Shown piece by piece: positions 1 to 11,434 of a DNA stretch of 64,000 bases (positions are counted from its first letter, which is position 1; each line of letters starts with the position of its first letter). The notes beneath the pieces are model-generated. The model was not told the DNA's origin. It made no database searches and saw only the letters and a program-made list of their open reading frames with translations. The position numbers and the translations under genes are program-made. The stretch comes from Hirundichthys speculiger (lineage: Eukaryota > Chordata > Actinopteri > Beloniformes > Exocoetidae), in contig JAGFBZ010000258.1 of the NCBI GenBank assembly GCA_018398805.1, positions 1,116,001-1,180,000 on the forward strand, written 5' to 3'.

Positions 1-659
1 CTTTTGAAATTCTAGACTCTCTGAGACGCATTTTCCAGCATTTTGAGACGCAAAATGGGACGTTCAGATACCTTTTTTTTTTTTAATTAAAATAACCCTA
101 GCCATAACGTTGCATGTCTTTTGTTAAACAAGAGTAAAGAAAGTAATTGCAAGTTTGAAAGATCAAAGTGTGATACATGTATCTAATAACAAATCAAATG
201 AAAATAAACTGGTTATTTTATAACTCCATGTTTGCTTGGTTTATGATAACATTAACGTCCTTGATATTAATCTGATTCTACAATACATTAGAATGGGCCT
301 TGAAGTTACAAGATTACAAAATTATTTATTAAATCTGGATTACATTATATAATTACCTGGTACATCCTTTTTCCTTTTGGTTTTTGGCGCTGCTAGCTGC
401 CACATCTCAGCCAGCCCACGCTGTCGCTTTTCCGCCATTTTGCTCGTCTTGGAATACAGAATATTGTAGCAACCCTGAACATTATGTTCATGTTATGATG
501 CTCTGTTATTGTTTAGATGTTCTGTTGTTCGGATTACATGAGTTCATTGAATGCATCTCGAGCTGAGGCAGGCAGGTTATTGGGTAGAATAGGTTAGAGG
601 GCGGGACTAGCAACCAAGAGAGACGGAAGCTTGTGTGTTATTGTGGGAGAGCCCGAGAG

Positions 660-1070
660 CAGTGTTGCCAACTTGGCGACTTTGTCGCTATATCTAGCGA
701 CTTTCCAGACCCCCTTAGCGACTTAATTTGTAAAAAGCGACTAGCGACAAATCTAGCCACTTTTCTGGTGATTTTGAGACTCACGCGCACTCAAACCGCT
801 AGGTTTAAAGCCATCACTTGGTGGAGAGCTCGAGTTGTCTCGCACGGGGGGCGGGGTGTTTCTGGCTGTGCACTGTGCCCAACAGAGAGAGAAGCGCGGC
901 TTGCGAGGCACACAGCAGCCATCAGCAGCCAAGTGATGGCTTCAAACCTAGCGGTTTGAGTGCCAGTGAGTCGCTAGATTTGTCGCTAGTCGCTTTTACA
1001 AATTAAGTTGCTAGGGGGGGTCTGGAAAGTCGCTAGATATAGCGACAAAGTCGCTAAGTTGGCAACACTG
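660..1070. mobile_element. Foldback / MITE-like element with 140-160 bp inverted arms
   Basis: The left arm (660-821) and right arm (929-1070) are near-perfect reverse complements, separated by a GC-rich loop of about 107 bp. The element starts CAGTGTTGCCAACTT and ends in its complement. The arms carry repeated GCGAC/GTCGC motifs, for example GCGACTTTGTCGCTA near the tips, plus the matched inner segment CAAACCGCTAGGTTT. There is no coding potential beyond short chance frames. CAG...CTG ends with subterminal repeats suggest a non-autonomous hAT-type element, but I see no convincing 8-bp target duplication at the flanks. The left arm has about 20 bp not matched in the right arm. Confidence 0.7.
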
Positions 1071-1189
1071 GGGAGGGAGATGCTCGTGTGCTGAAGGTGT
1101 GCTGGAAAATGCGGACCGGATATTAGGTAAACCTGGAATGGGTTATCTGAATAATGCGCTGCGCGGTGCGCTGGAAAACCCGGAACGGA

Positions 1190-1317
1190 CGTTGGAAAAA
1201 AAATGGATCGGGAGTCTGGAATCGGCATTTTTAGGGCTTGCCGATCCGATACCGATCCGCATTTTTTGCTCATATCGGCGGCCGATCCGATCCGAATATC
1301 GGATCGGGACACCTCTA
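1190..1317. repeat. One end of a hAT-like repeat (GATCCGAT-rich)
   Basis: The sequence is dominated by GATCCGAT/ATCGGATC motifs and ends GGGACACCTCTA. In reverse this gives TAGAGGTGTCCCGATC, the kind of terminus seen on common fish hAT-like repeats. No matching opposite end is visible nearby, so this is a solo end or truncated copy. Confidence 0.4.
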
Positions 1318-1401
1318 ATGCACTTACCAACTGAAAAAAAAAAAATCCAGATTAAACAAAAAAAATGGACTTCTCAGGAACCTACATTGAACTATTTACT
1401 G

Positions 1402-1462
1402 ACCATCCATCCATCATCTTATCTGAGTTAAGTAGAGAAGCCCAGGCCTCTCAGTCAGAGAG
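1402..1462 (-). mobile_element. LINE 3' tail fragment
   Basis: CCATCCATCCATC followed by a segment whose reverse complement reads like the 3' end of the fish LINE also present near 8.0, 33.5 and 54 kb (GCCTGGGCTTCTCT then a degraded GGATAAG then ATGGATGG). Only the last ~60 bp survive. Confidence 0.45.
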
Positions 1463-3538
1463 TGAAACTGTGGCCACTTAAACAGACCTTTAAATACCAT
1501 TAAAATAATGCTAGCTAACATTCAGACTAATTTGTACAGAACAGAATACTTCTAAACATGACCTATCTGGTCACAAGACACTAAACGCTCTTCTTTGTTT
1601 CAGACTCACCGCATTGTAAAGGAAAACCAGAAATCCACTTTGGTGCTAAATTTGTGAGTTCCACTCTTTGTGTGAAAGGGGTAACAAATAAGTACATTTT
1701 TAATTTGAATGTTTCACCTGGCATTCAGTAGTCCATCTTTAAAACGATTTCTTTATTTATTTTGGTATGATAAATAAATGATTACATCCACAGTTGCAGT
1801 TGTGGGGAGGCGCTTTAGTTTAGATTAAATTGGCAACATTTAGTGCTGCGAACCCCAAACACCAGCTGTTCTGGTTTCTCTGGGTTTTCCTCAGAATTGA
1901 AAATTTGATTTGGGTTTTGGTTCTGCTACATTTCTACAACTCTATATTTTCTGAGGTAGAAAAGTGGGAAAATGATTGCTTTGCTCTTTTGGTCCTCTGT
2001 AACTGCTATGGGAGTCTTCCCCTCCAGCTACTGATGAAGATTCATTAATTATTATCCAAAATGGTTCATTACAAAGATGTTATCCATCAAAACCTTGTCT
2101 AATAATGAGAAAATATGTGTCTATACAGTGTTGTGAAAAGGTTTATGGTTAATAGCTGATTTAAAATAAAAAAAAGAAGGGTAACCTGAACCTCATTAAC
2201 CATATGAACTGACCTTTCAGAGAGGTCTTATGCTTCTTAATTTATTTTGCAGGAGGACAAACAGCTCAAAAGCCTGGACGTAGTCAAAACACAGAGTCCA
2301 GCAACAGATGGTTTGGACCCATCAGACCCATGAGCTCAACATCAGAGTCAGTTTGGATTACATGAAGAGGCTGACGAAACCGAGCCAAGCTGCATCCTGA
2401 GAAGAAGTGTGGCAAGTTCCCAAGATCCTCAAACTGCTACCAACAGTTGCACCGCAGAGCAGAGCAGAGAGCTGGAGCCTGAAGTGATCCGCCGGGTCTC
2501 GTCTCTCGTCCCTCCACGTCTGGCTTCTCAGCCCGGAAGGATGCTAACGTCCGGCAGCTGAATCCAGAGAGCAACAGATAACAGGCGATGCAGTCGCAGC
2601 CTAACTTGTGTTTGTGAAGGATGCTTCTGATGGTATCAGACAACCCAACATCCAGTTCGGACAGGCAGAATCCGTCCTACGCCCGCTGAAGCAATGTAAC
2701 AATGTACCTTAAAGAAGTCTCTGAATATTTCAATCATTTTTCTCTCATAAGGATCTTTAACACCTCTGCCCTCGCAACACTCTGTGTGTGTGATGTCACG
2801 GGAACGGAAATCTCACGCTATGACCGTAACTATGACGACCAGGTTCAAGGACAAAGGTGCAGGTTAGCATAGTCATTAACACACACACACACACACACAG
2901 GACGGGGGCCTTTAAATCGTGACTACATATCATTTCCTGAGTGAAGGGCCACTTCATTATCTGCCTCCTTCATTTGATTCCCGGCTGCTCGGTCTGTCTC
3001 TGTCCGGCAGGTATGCAGATGTGCAGTAACTAATCACCTGCATGGAGACGCAGGCGAAGAAACACAGGTGCTGCAGCAGCCGTATGCAGCAGGAATCACC
3101 TCATCTGTGCTCCCCCTGCAGAGCCCCCTTTTCTTTTCTTCCCCCCTTTTCATTTCCCATTTCCTCATTAAAGCAATCCTCATCTGTATCGTTCAGACGG
3201 GGAGGTGTCACGCGTTGGCACGGTGACAGCCCAACATCAGGCGCCGGCTCGTTGTACGCTCAAACCAGGGGACTATCAAGCGCACAAATATGTATTGTCA
3301 GCAATGTGAATAATCTCCCCGTTCACCTCACATCGGTGAGCAGGGCCCGCCTCCCCCGTGAGGAAGTGGTGGCCACCTCCTGAGTGTACATTACACACCA
3401 CCTCCAGCATCGACCAATCAGGAGGCAGAGCAGGGAGGCAGACTTGGAAAGCACATAGTTACAACGGTAGATCTATATGTTTGGCTCTCGGCAGGAGGCG
3501 ACAGGGGCCCAGTGAGGGCCGGACAGCCGTTTGACCAG

Positions 3539-3565
3539 AGGAGGAGGAGGAGGAGGAGGAGGAGC
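3539..3565 (+). repeat. (GAG)n triplet repeat
   Basis: About nine uninterrupted GAG/GGA units in the srgap1 intron. The opposite strand would read as poly-Leu or poly-Pro, which explains the spurious open frames here. Confidence 0.9.
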
Positions 3566-4124
3566 AGCAGAGGCTCTATCCGAGTGGTCATTATAATGCA
3601 GGGCATCCCCAGTGTGCTCTGGCATGGTGCCAGAGCAGGGGCCACGCAAACACAAGCACGGAGCCACAAACAAGACAACACACACACCTCACTGGGGCTC
3701 TAAAAACGATACTCTCCATTAAATCTAATCACTCAAAGCACGAGTCGATTCATTGTGGAGGCGACTCGGGGCAGCAGGCCGCTCTGGCAGGAGAATCAGA
3801 GGAGGCATGAATTATTTCTGAATGAGCCAGGAGATGGTGGATTTAGATGCAAAAAAAAAAAAATCATTTTAGAAGAACCTGATGGCAGGAGTGATGGCAT
3901 GGAGGTAGCAGAGCGAGTGTGAGGAGCCATGTGGATGCCGCTGAGCAAAAAACCGAGGGACGGTCAGAGGCCGGGGTTTGAACTGCCGGTGTAAAAAGGC
4001 ACACACACCCCAACCTGGCAGCATTTGGACAGTCATTTGTCTGGCTGACATGACGAGTTTCATTAAAGGTCATTTAGCATGACCGCCTCTTGCACGAGCA
4101 TTCGTGATGGTAACCATGGCGCCT

Positions 4125-4153
4125 GGAGGAGGAGGAGGAGGAGGAGGAGGAGA
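4125..4153 (+). repeat. (GGA)n triplet repeat
   Basis: About ten GGA units. It is one of four similar purine-rich tracts between 3.5 and 4.9 kb. Confidence 0.9.
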
Positions 4154-4311
4154 GGGTTATCCCACGGTCACAGCAGCCACTATTTCAGGACTTAGTTTGT
4201 CCTCACCTGCTGCAGTCAGGGTCTTTGCAAAGGAATGGCAACATATAAACACAAACACATCTATCAGAGAGATAACAAGGGGCTCAGCAGAGCACATGCA
4301 CCCCTCCTCAC

Positions 4312-4341
4312 ACCCTCCTCCTCCTCCTCCTCCTCTTCTTC
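4312..4341 (+). repeat. (TCC)n triplet repeat
   Basis: Pyrimidine-rich tract of TCC units, ending CTTCTTCCCTCAG. It resembles a plus-strand splice acceptor, but no plus-strand exon follows. Confidence 0.85.
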
Positions 4342-4579
4342 CCTCAGGCACCATGCAGCACTCAGGATGAACCCAGAAATCTTGACGTCTCACGGTGAGG
4401 TGTCAGCTCCACAGCAAACACACCCTACATGGATGCAAAGCATGGGCATGAGTGGTGGTGGGCATGCTGGCAGACAGGTGTGTGTATGAGAGAGAGAGAG
4501 AGATGGAGTGAGAGAAAGAGAGAGAGAAGAGATGGGTGTGACTGTGGCTGCAGAAAAGATATTAAACTGATCATCTCAC

Positions 4580-4646
4580 CTTTCACTTGGCTCTCGTATT
4601 CTGCAAGGATTTCTTTGTCCTTCTTGCTTTTGTTTGAGTTTGACAT
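4580..4646 (-). CDS. srgap1: srGAP1-like Rho GTPase-activating protein, first coding exon
   Basis: The minus-strand ATG at 4646-4644 opens 22 codons ending KKDKEILAEYESQVK. The exon then ends in phase 1 (AAAG) at an excellent donor, GTGAGA (4579-4574). Known srGAP1, 2 and 3 proteins begin with six or seven variable residues, then KKDKEIIAEY(E/D)(S/T/A)Q(V/I)KE. The match continues exactly to the junction, and the split G supplies the next Glu codon. ESQVK fits srGAP1 best. srGAPs are cytoplasmic F-BAR/RhoGAP/SH3 proteins acting downstream of Slit-Robo in cell migration and membrane protrusion; only the first residues of the F-BAR domain are here. A CpG-rich promoter region lies directly upstream, and the head-to-head avpr1a gene to the right matches vertebrate gene order as I remember it. 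Paralogue choice (srgap1a or srgap1b, or srgap2/3) remains open. Confidence 0.82.
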
Positions 4647-4689
4647 GTCGCCAAGGTGGAGGTGACTGGTCGGCAGGTAGACAGGAAGA

Positions 4690-4712
4690 ATGAAAAAAAA
4701 AAAAAAAAAAAA
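4690..4712 (-). repeat. Homopolymer A (T on the gene strand) in the srgap1 5' leader
   Basis: An A20 run lies about 45 bp upstream of the srgap1 start codon, so the leader would contain a long U tract if transcription starts further upstream. It is followed by an A-rich stretch. Confidence 0.8.
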
Positions 4713-4856
4713 ACAGAATAAAGAAAAAGCGAAAATGTCGTTTTATTTCCCTCCGTGTGCACCGCCCGAGGCTTCACCCGCACACATGCTCGTCACATCC
4801 ATCCAGTGCCGCAACAACACAGCCAGTAGTGGCCCCGCACCTCCACGCTGGGTAGC

Positions 4857-4908
4857 AGGAGGAGGAGGAGGAAGAGCAGGAGGAGGAGGAGGAGGAGGAG
4901 GAGGAGGC
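4857..4908 (+). repeat. (GGA)n triplet repeat inside the CpG-rich region
   Basis: About 52 bp of GGA units with one GAAGAGCA interruption. It lies about 210-260 bp upstream of the srgap1 start codon and would be pyrimidine-rich on the gene strand. Confidence 0.9.
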
Positions 4909-5010
4909 ACGCGCGGTTTCAGATAAATGACCCACTCGCAGCCGCGTGGACCCGCACAACCCACCCAGCTGACAAAACGCGGGATAAAGAGCCACCTTCG
5001 GGGTGTGTCT

Positions 5011-5020
5011 CCATATATGG
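5011..5020. promoter_or_regulatory. CArG box (SRF-type site)
   Basis: CCATATATGG is a perfect palindromic CC(A/T)6GG site within the CpG-rich srgap1 upstream region. SRF with MRTF co-factors drives many actin-cytoskeleton genes (established knowledge). Use at this locus is inference. Confidence 0.45.
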
Positions 5021-5270
5021 AGGGAGGACCGGGCACACGCCCACTAGGTCGACACGCGCTGGCCGGACCGCACACACGCGCGCTCGCCCAGACGTGTCGT
5101 GTTTGATATTATCGTCACCCGACCATAACCTTTCACACAGACGGCGCGCGCACCACCCAAGCAGCACTCGCGCGTGCTGTTAATGCCAATGAGCGACTAT
5201 GAAAAATACCGGCGAGATGGGTGTGTCCGCGCTGGAGGCGGGGCTAAGGGAGTGACTGACAGCTGAGACG

Positions 5271-8007
5271 GCCAATGAGTTGAATGACTGTTCAGCTGAT
5301 AAAGGAATATTGGGGAAGGATATCAAATCTGTTAATGATACATAAAATAAATGTGTTGATAACGTTGTATTTATTTATTTAAAGATGCTTTCAAAAACAA
5401 TCAATTGATTCAAAACATAATAAACAGACCGAAGGGATTTATAAGAATGAAACATAAAAGACTTGACAGTACTCTCACGCGGTCTGTCATCAAATGAACG
5501 TCAGGAACAAACTCTTCATTGAAACTGCCATAATAAAGCTGAGAGAGACCAGTAACACATTTCAAGCAGTGAGCTTCACCAATAGACGAGACTGAGCCCA
5601 TTCATATTAAAAAAAATAGAGAGGAAGGCAGAGAGAGATGGACGCATACTTGCCTCCACCTCGTGGATGAATCTGATAAAGCAGACTTTTAAATGCAAAG
5701 ATCAGAAAAAAAAAAAAAAAAAAAAAATTCTGACTTCTTTTGACACCCCTCTATTTTGTAGAACTAAAAACCTAAATACTTTAACATGATTTGATACACA
5801 AATTTACACTTTCTGAAAAAAAAAGAAAAAAAAAGGCTAGATTGATTAATCTAAAGGTTGAAACCAAGCTGAGCTCCAAAATAATCAATCCATATCACAT
5901 ACATTTTGTTGAGGCTTGCTGAACTGGCTCAGTGGTTTATCAAAACCATTTGAGGAAAACATTTTGTATGTCAGGGAAGGTGGTGAAATTCCATTAAAAA
6001 AAACAACTCAGAATTTCTAAAGTTATGAACTTGAAAATATAGGAAACTCAAAAACTGGGACTTTTTAAACTTCTAAAAAAAAAAAACAACTCAGATATTC
6101 TCACTTCTGAGGCCAAGTAAAGTATTTACTTAGGTGGGTTCAAATGAAGACAGCACATTTTATTTATCCCTCTTCGTGTCATGCCCTATTTCAGTTTAAT
6201 TCATCAATCAATTTTCTCAGCTGTCATCAGAGGAGCAGGTCATCGGTCCATCACAGTTTAGTTCATGTTAGGTCAGTTCAGTTCATTCCAATTCACAGAA
6301 AGCCAGTTCACAACAGATAGTAATAAAGAAATGAACATAAAGATGGTAATTTCATTTCAAATTTAATACCTTGCAAAGGAAATACTGCGAAATTTAATCT
6401 AATAGCATTATGGAAATCACCAAGTTGTGAAAAACAAACAAACAAAAAAAGAAGAAAAAAAGTAACCTAGCTAGGGGAACAAAAAATTTGCACTGAATCT
6501 TCACTTTGGTTCAGTCCTTTGTCCTGAGTAGACATAATGGTAGAGTAAGAACTCTTGCTGATCAGCAGGAGACCTGAACCAGACTCAGAATGGCTGCGTG
6601 GGTGGGTGAGGACGAGAAAGAGGCAACAACAACAGGAAAACCTTGAGACACCCTTCAAAATATTTGAGATCAATTTAGGTGTCACTGTCAGGAGGATAGA
6701 GGAGAGGAGGCACTGTTGAGACAAAGGGGATGAGCCTAAAGACACTTGTGTCAGCTCAGGTTTGATGTGTAAGCATGTAAAAGTGCCACTAGGTGGCAGC
6801 AGAGTTCCTTCTATTCCAACTCCGGTTCATACAACTCTAGAAAAAAAAAAAATACAAGTGATGCACAAACCCATCTCAGCTCTATTCAGGCAAAATGCAT
6901 AGGTTCACCCTGGACATGCCACCAGTTCATCACAGGACCTCATATTAACAACCAACCACACACACTCATATTATCTTGAGATTTGTTTCCTTTTGTAATT
7001 ATTCTGTGTCTTTTCTGGTAGTTATTTTATTACTTTTGTCTCTGTGACTGTTTTACATGTGTGCTTGTTTTGGCATCTCTGTTATTCAGCGCATCTGCTT
7101 TACTTTTTTTTTTTTTTTTTTTTAATGATTGTCTGTCTCTGCTTTTGTCTTGCGTATTTCAACTTTTTTTTTCTTTTTTGTTGCTGTCCAAATATGAAAA
7201 TCACTGTGAAATGATGAATGACCACAAGTTCTTGGGGTTTACCAGGGTGGACCTCTTGTCTCCATCTCTTCATCTCTAATGAAATTTCTCCCTTATTATT
7301 TAAATGTTTTAATGAATAAACTGTTTCTTTAATTAACCCGATCCCTCCTTGAAGAAGACCAGCAGACATTATCAGCTGCCTCGTCTGAGGTAATAATGTG
7401 TGGAATGCAGTTTGTAAGTCCTGCTGCGATACACAGTCTGATCGTCCATTAGGAGACTTAATGGTTCTGTTTGCTTCCTGTTGTTGAGGCTTATCTTTCC
7501 TGAGAAGAAAAACATGAGCCAGGGTCTTCAGGCCTGAAACTCACGTTCTCAAAATGCTGATGCCACATGTCCAGAAGGATGCAATGAGTTAAACTTTTTA
7601 CCACTCTGACTACCTTGAGCTTCAAAAACATTTTGATAAGCTATCTCACTTGATCTCAGGCCACGCTGCATCTGCGTTTAACAGTGATTTCACGTCACCA
7701 AATCAGGAAAAGTGAAAGACCGTTTGGAAATTGAAAAGAAAATAAAAACAATTCAAAACTGATTTTGAAACTTTGGACTTTCATTTCTGTGCAGAGCTCA
7801 AGATATGTCCCATTTATTCTCATCAACTTCACCCCATTTGCTTAAATATATCTGTTTAAACAGATGGTGAAAGAGCAAATTAGTCCTAATAAGGAGGAAA
7901 AGAAAGGAAAAAAGAATGTTATTGGTTTATTGTTATTTTCCCTTCCTGCATGTGATGGGAATTGCAAACCCACATTATTTGTTTCAGACTAAGTTCTACT
8001 GGGCCCT
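5271..8007. other. Anonymous non-coding DNA
   Basis: No exon with plausible splice signals and no recognisable gene. It contains A runs at about 5707-5727 and 6841-6851, a T run near 7105-7122, and short AT-rich segments. Nothing else can be named. Confidence 0.6.
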
Positions 8008-8311
8008 CAGGAGTGAAGGCCCAGTCCCTTGGAGTAGAGTTGCTGTTCCTCCAGAATGAGAGAAGTTAGCTCAGATGATTCTAGCATCTGGTTGGGATAC
8101 CTCCTGTATGCCTCTCTAGGGATGTGTTTTCGGGCACATCCAACTGGGTGGAGGCCCTAGCGCAGACCTAGGTCACGCTGGAGAGATGACCTCTCTCAGC
8201 TGGCTTGGGAATGCCTCAGTATTTCCCAGAGATGTGGAGATGTGGGCCCCTTTGCTTTGGCTGTTGTTCCCACAACCCAAACGCGGATAGGAGGAAGTTA
8301 ATGGATGGATG
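8008..8311 (+). mobile_element. Truncated LINE 3' end (reverse-transcriptase C-terminus)
   Basis: The segment around 8030-8280 corresponds, with frameshifts, to the end of a teleost non-LTR retrotransposon protein. A LGVE-like block, a degraded GHxxRMPPGR region and the RGRPRTRW-type region are recognisable at DNA level (GCACATCCAACTGGGTGGAGG and following). The copy ends with GGATAGGAGGAAG and an ATGGATGGATG tail. It is 5'-truncated, as usual for LINE insertions, and belongs to the same family as 33463-34975 and 53990-54705. The clade is not assigned. Confidence 0.6.
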
Positions 8312-8974
8312 TTATTTCAAACAGGTGATGTCAACTCCTGATTGTAATGGTAGCCTAACATGAAAACTGGAACAGTATCCATGAAAGACTGAGTTGCTGA
8401 GAGCAAAGATGGGCAGATGATCTGCATTTTCTTAACAACTACATTTGAAAACTCATTGGAAAGTTTGTAAAATAGTGTAAGTGCAGGCAGCTCAGAACTG
8501 GAGGAGGTTACGTCGGCCCCAATGACATCTCACAATGTCCAGCTTTTGCTAAAACTATATTCTTTTGTTACATGACTTCAAATTTAGTCCTATGTCACAT
8601 TAAATTGATGTTTCATACAATTGAACAATGCAAAATTAGTAGGAAGCTTTACGTTCTTTCCTTTAAGTTACAATAGAAGAGATTGGAGGGCTTTTCTTTT
8701 CTTTTTTTGGTTGGAGGTCGGTTGTTTGTAATATCTGCTCCCTCTCCAGACACAATGGACATAAGGAGATTCTTAAAAAAGCTCTGAAAAGTAAGTCACA
8801 ATCTCTAGTGGATGTTTCTTTTTTTCCTGTGGAAAGGTTAGTGTGGTTTGCTGGATGGTCTTTGAATCAAATGTTTAATTACAGGCAAAAATGGGTGTTT
8901 AACAACCTGTTAAAACACACCAGAGTGCAGGAAACGGCATCTACTTCATTAACAATTTTCTTGGGGAGGACCTT

Positions 8975-9050
8975 CCCCCCCCCCCCCCCCCCACCAGTGT
9001 AATCCCCAACATCACAAATGTGTGTGTGTGGGGGGGGGGGGGGGGGGGGG
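8975..9050. repeat. Poly-C (18) and TG/poly-G (21) pair
   Basis: An uninterrupted C18 run at 8975-8992 and a (TG)5 tract running into G21 (9030-9050) lie 37 bp apart. Complementary C and G runs this close could fold into a hairpin. Either run could also be a length error. Confidence 0.8.
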
Positions 9051-11365
9051 TGTCAGTGTCTAACGCCTCTTCCCTGAATATTGTCAACACCTTGAGGCAA
9101 AAATTATTCACAATTATGTTTGCAGGTCCACCACCCAACGCTTCTGACCTCCAAATTCAGAATGATAATTAGAATAAATCTAAATTGCTGATTTATTTCA
9201 GAAAAATATTTTATTTTCATAAATACTCCAGGGGAACCAAGTTCACCAAACACCTTGAAACTAGGAGCTACCCCAGAACTGCAAACACATTATCCTCTAG
9301 GTGGCAGCACCAGTCCAAACAGGTCCTTACCACTACATTTGGGGCTTTTGGAAGATGCGCAAACATCTGGTTTAAAAATAAAAAAGAAACCCTCCCACTG
9401 GTTTGGAAGGCACTAATTTAGCTGAACAAAATGGGGAAGAATGTCGACGTGCTAAACCCCTTTAGAAATTTAAGGCATTGTCTTTGTTCCTGTCCTATCT
9501 CACAACTGATGGTGACATGAGTGGTGATCGTCTCTACTTTGGAATAACTGGAGGAAGTCAGAGCAGAGAAAAGCGCAGGTCTCCAAAGCCCTGGATGAGT
9601 GTAGGTTCTGCCCCTTATTTGGTGTTACTCGTTTTTCCCCCTATTCACTTTAACATTTCCATTATTACTAAAAAATAAACAAGAAGTTTTGTTGTCATTG
9701 CCCTGCAGCAAAATGACCATAAATAAATTTAAAAGTTACTTAATATTTAAGCATATAGAGAAACTTGACTGATTCCAAAACACTCAAAAATAATGTTGAT
9801 GTATTTTTGTTAGTTACAAATGTAAAGCATAAGTAAAGTCATACTGGAAACAATAAAATACTGTTGCACAACTTTTTTTTAAAGCTTTTTCTTTACCAAA
9901 GTCATACAAGGCAACAAAAAAGAAACAAAAAAATTCTACCATTTCAATTGGCCAAAACACTGTCCACGACAGACAATACATCTATGTATCTTTAAATAAA
10001 ACTTGACATTTAACAGGAGTGCCTTTTATCACCTGGATGTCTGATCAGTACTGTCTGAAAAATGTTACCTGGAGGCTGCAGAGTGAATGAATGTAGTCTC
10101 AGCTGCAGTGAGGTCAAACATGGAGCTAACACGAGGGCTAAAACTCACACGCACTGTGTTTATTACTTCCACATGCACTAAACTATTACGTTTTCCTCCC
10201 CTTCGCTGTCAGACTTCATAAAGGAGATGTGGAAAGAAGAGAAGGAGAGGGGAAACTGAGATAATTCAACTTTCAAACAAAAAAAAATAAAATAACTAGG
10301 ATTATTCCTTTTATTTCTAAGTTATAGAAGGCCTGGACGTATACATTCCATACACATTAGCAACATGCTTCTGTACTTAATGGTTGTCTTCTTTAAATTA
10401 GGAAAATAAAATTAAAGCAGACTTTGCAAAAGCTGCTGGAAAGTCGAAAGGCTTAAGGAGATTTACTCTGAGAAAAAAAAACAGAGAAGCTCCAAGTGTT
10501 CTGTGATAACTTCCACTTTGTAGTCATTTACTCTAATCTGCTTTTTTCCTCAGTAGGTATTAAGCGGGGGAATCTACTTGTCCTGTGACCTTGGTGTCTA
10601 CCCAAGATCTCATTTTTCAAATGATTTCCTCAGACTCAAACTCATCGTGACTGAAGATTGATGGTGGAGTTCCCTCCTCTATCTCAAGAAGCCTTTAAAC
10701 CCTCGAGGGGAACTATACATTTTCATTTATACGTCAATCATGAATATTCTTTGAAGTAAAATGCAGCATGTTTCACTGAAGAAATGAAACTTAGCTGATG
10801 CACAAATTCGCCTCTTACTGCAGGAGCTGTTGGTCTTGACAAAATAAAAACACTTTTCTTTTTAAGCAAAACTATGGTTTGGAACACACACACACAAAAT
10901 GTGTATACCTTTTCCCAACTCACAAACTGGAACTGATAAAGACAAATTATGTGCGGTGAGCATTCTTCAGATTTAGCTATTACAGCAGCCATCTTGGCTG
11001 AATGAGCTGTCGAATAACGCTCACACCCACCCTGTTGCTATTGGTTGGGTGCATATGTTGGAAGTGGAGGTGAATGGGAGGGTTACCAGACCCATTCACA
11101 TAAAAAAAACTTTCATTAAGTGGCCAAGCGAGAAATGTCTGTTAACTAAAGAAAGAGAATGTGACAGACAACTTTCCACTGACCTAACAAGGGTCACATT
11201 CATGTGTGATAGTTTCTGTTTTTATGCGAGAGCGTTTTATTAATTATTTGCTGTCGGCGCATAAAGACAAATCCAACTAGTATAGCAAAAGCGCTCCAGA
11301 CATGCAGTACAAAAGCCCTCTTTTTAAAGCACATAATTTGATATGAATAAGAGGTTGATATTGAT

Positions 11366-11434
11366 CCATCCATCTATCTATCCATCCATCAACTTCTCGT
11401 CTGAGTTTAGCAGCAGCCTCAGCAGGGAGGCCTA
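11366..11434 (-). mobile_element. LINE 3' tail scrap
   Basis: CCATCCATCTATC units followed by a segment whose reverse complement reads GGCCTCCCTGCTGAGGC, a degraded copy of the LINE end seen at 8.0 kb. Only the last ~70 bp remain. Confidence 0.35.

Larger units (their letters stand above)
1..4579 (-). other. srgap1: Intron 1 (5' part) of srgap1-like gene
   Basis: This is everything left of the splice donor of the minus-strand exon at 4580-4646, so it is the start of intron 1; the next exon lies off the window. Intron 1 of srGAP genes is very long in vertebrates (family knowledge). I searched the reading frames here for the expected F-BAR continuation (an EIRAQL-like start, then a QLLQDLQ-like stretch) and found none. 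Contents that can be named are a foldback element, a hAT-type end, a LINE tail, a CA microsatellite near 2881-2900 and several GGA/TCC triplet tracts. The rest shows nothing recognisable. Confidence 0.7.
4740..5270 (-). promoter_or_regulatory. srgap1: CpG-rich promoter/5' region of srgap1
   Basis: CpG density rises sharply compared with all flanking DNA. Runs such as ACACACGCGCGCTCG and ACGGCGCGCGC cluster between about 4900 and 5230. A GGCGGGGC Sp1/KLF-type box lies at about 5236-5244, CCAAT motifs occur near 5188 and 5271, and there is a perfect CArG box at 5011-5020. The position just upstream of the srgap1 first coding exon fits a CpG-island promoter. No TATA box is evident on the minus strand and the transcription start cannot be placed from sequence alone. 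Confidence 0.65.

Noticed and set aside
4312..4345. Pyrimidine tract plus CAG as a plus-strand splice acceptor
   Set aside because: It is a TCC triplet repeat, no plus-strand exon with coding character follows, and the real gene here is on the minus strand.
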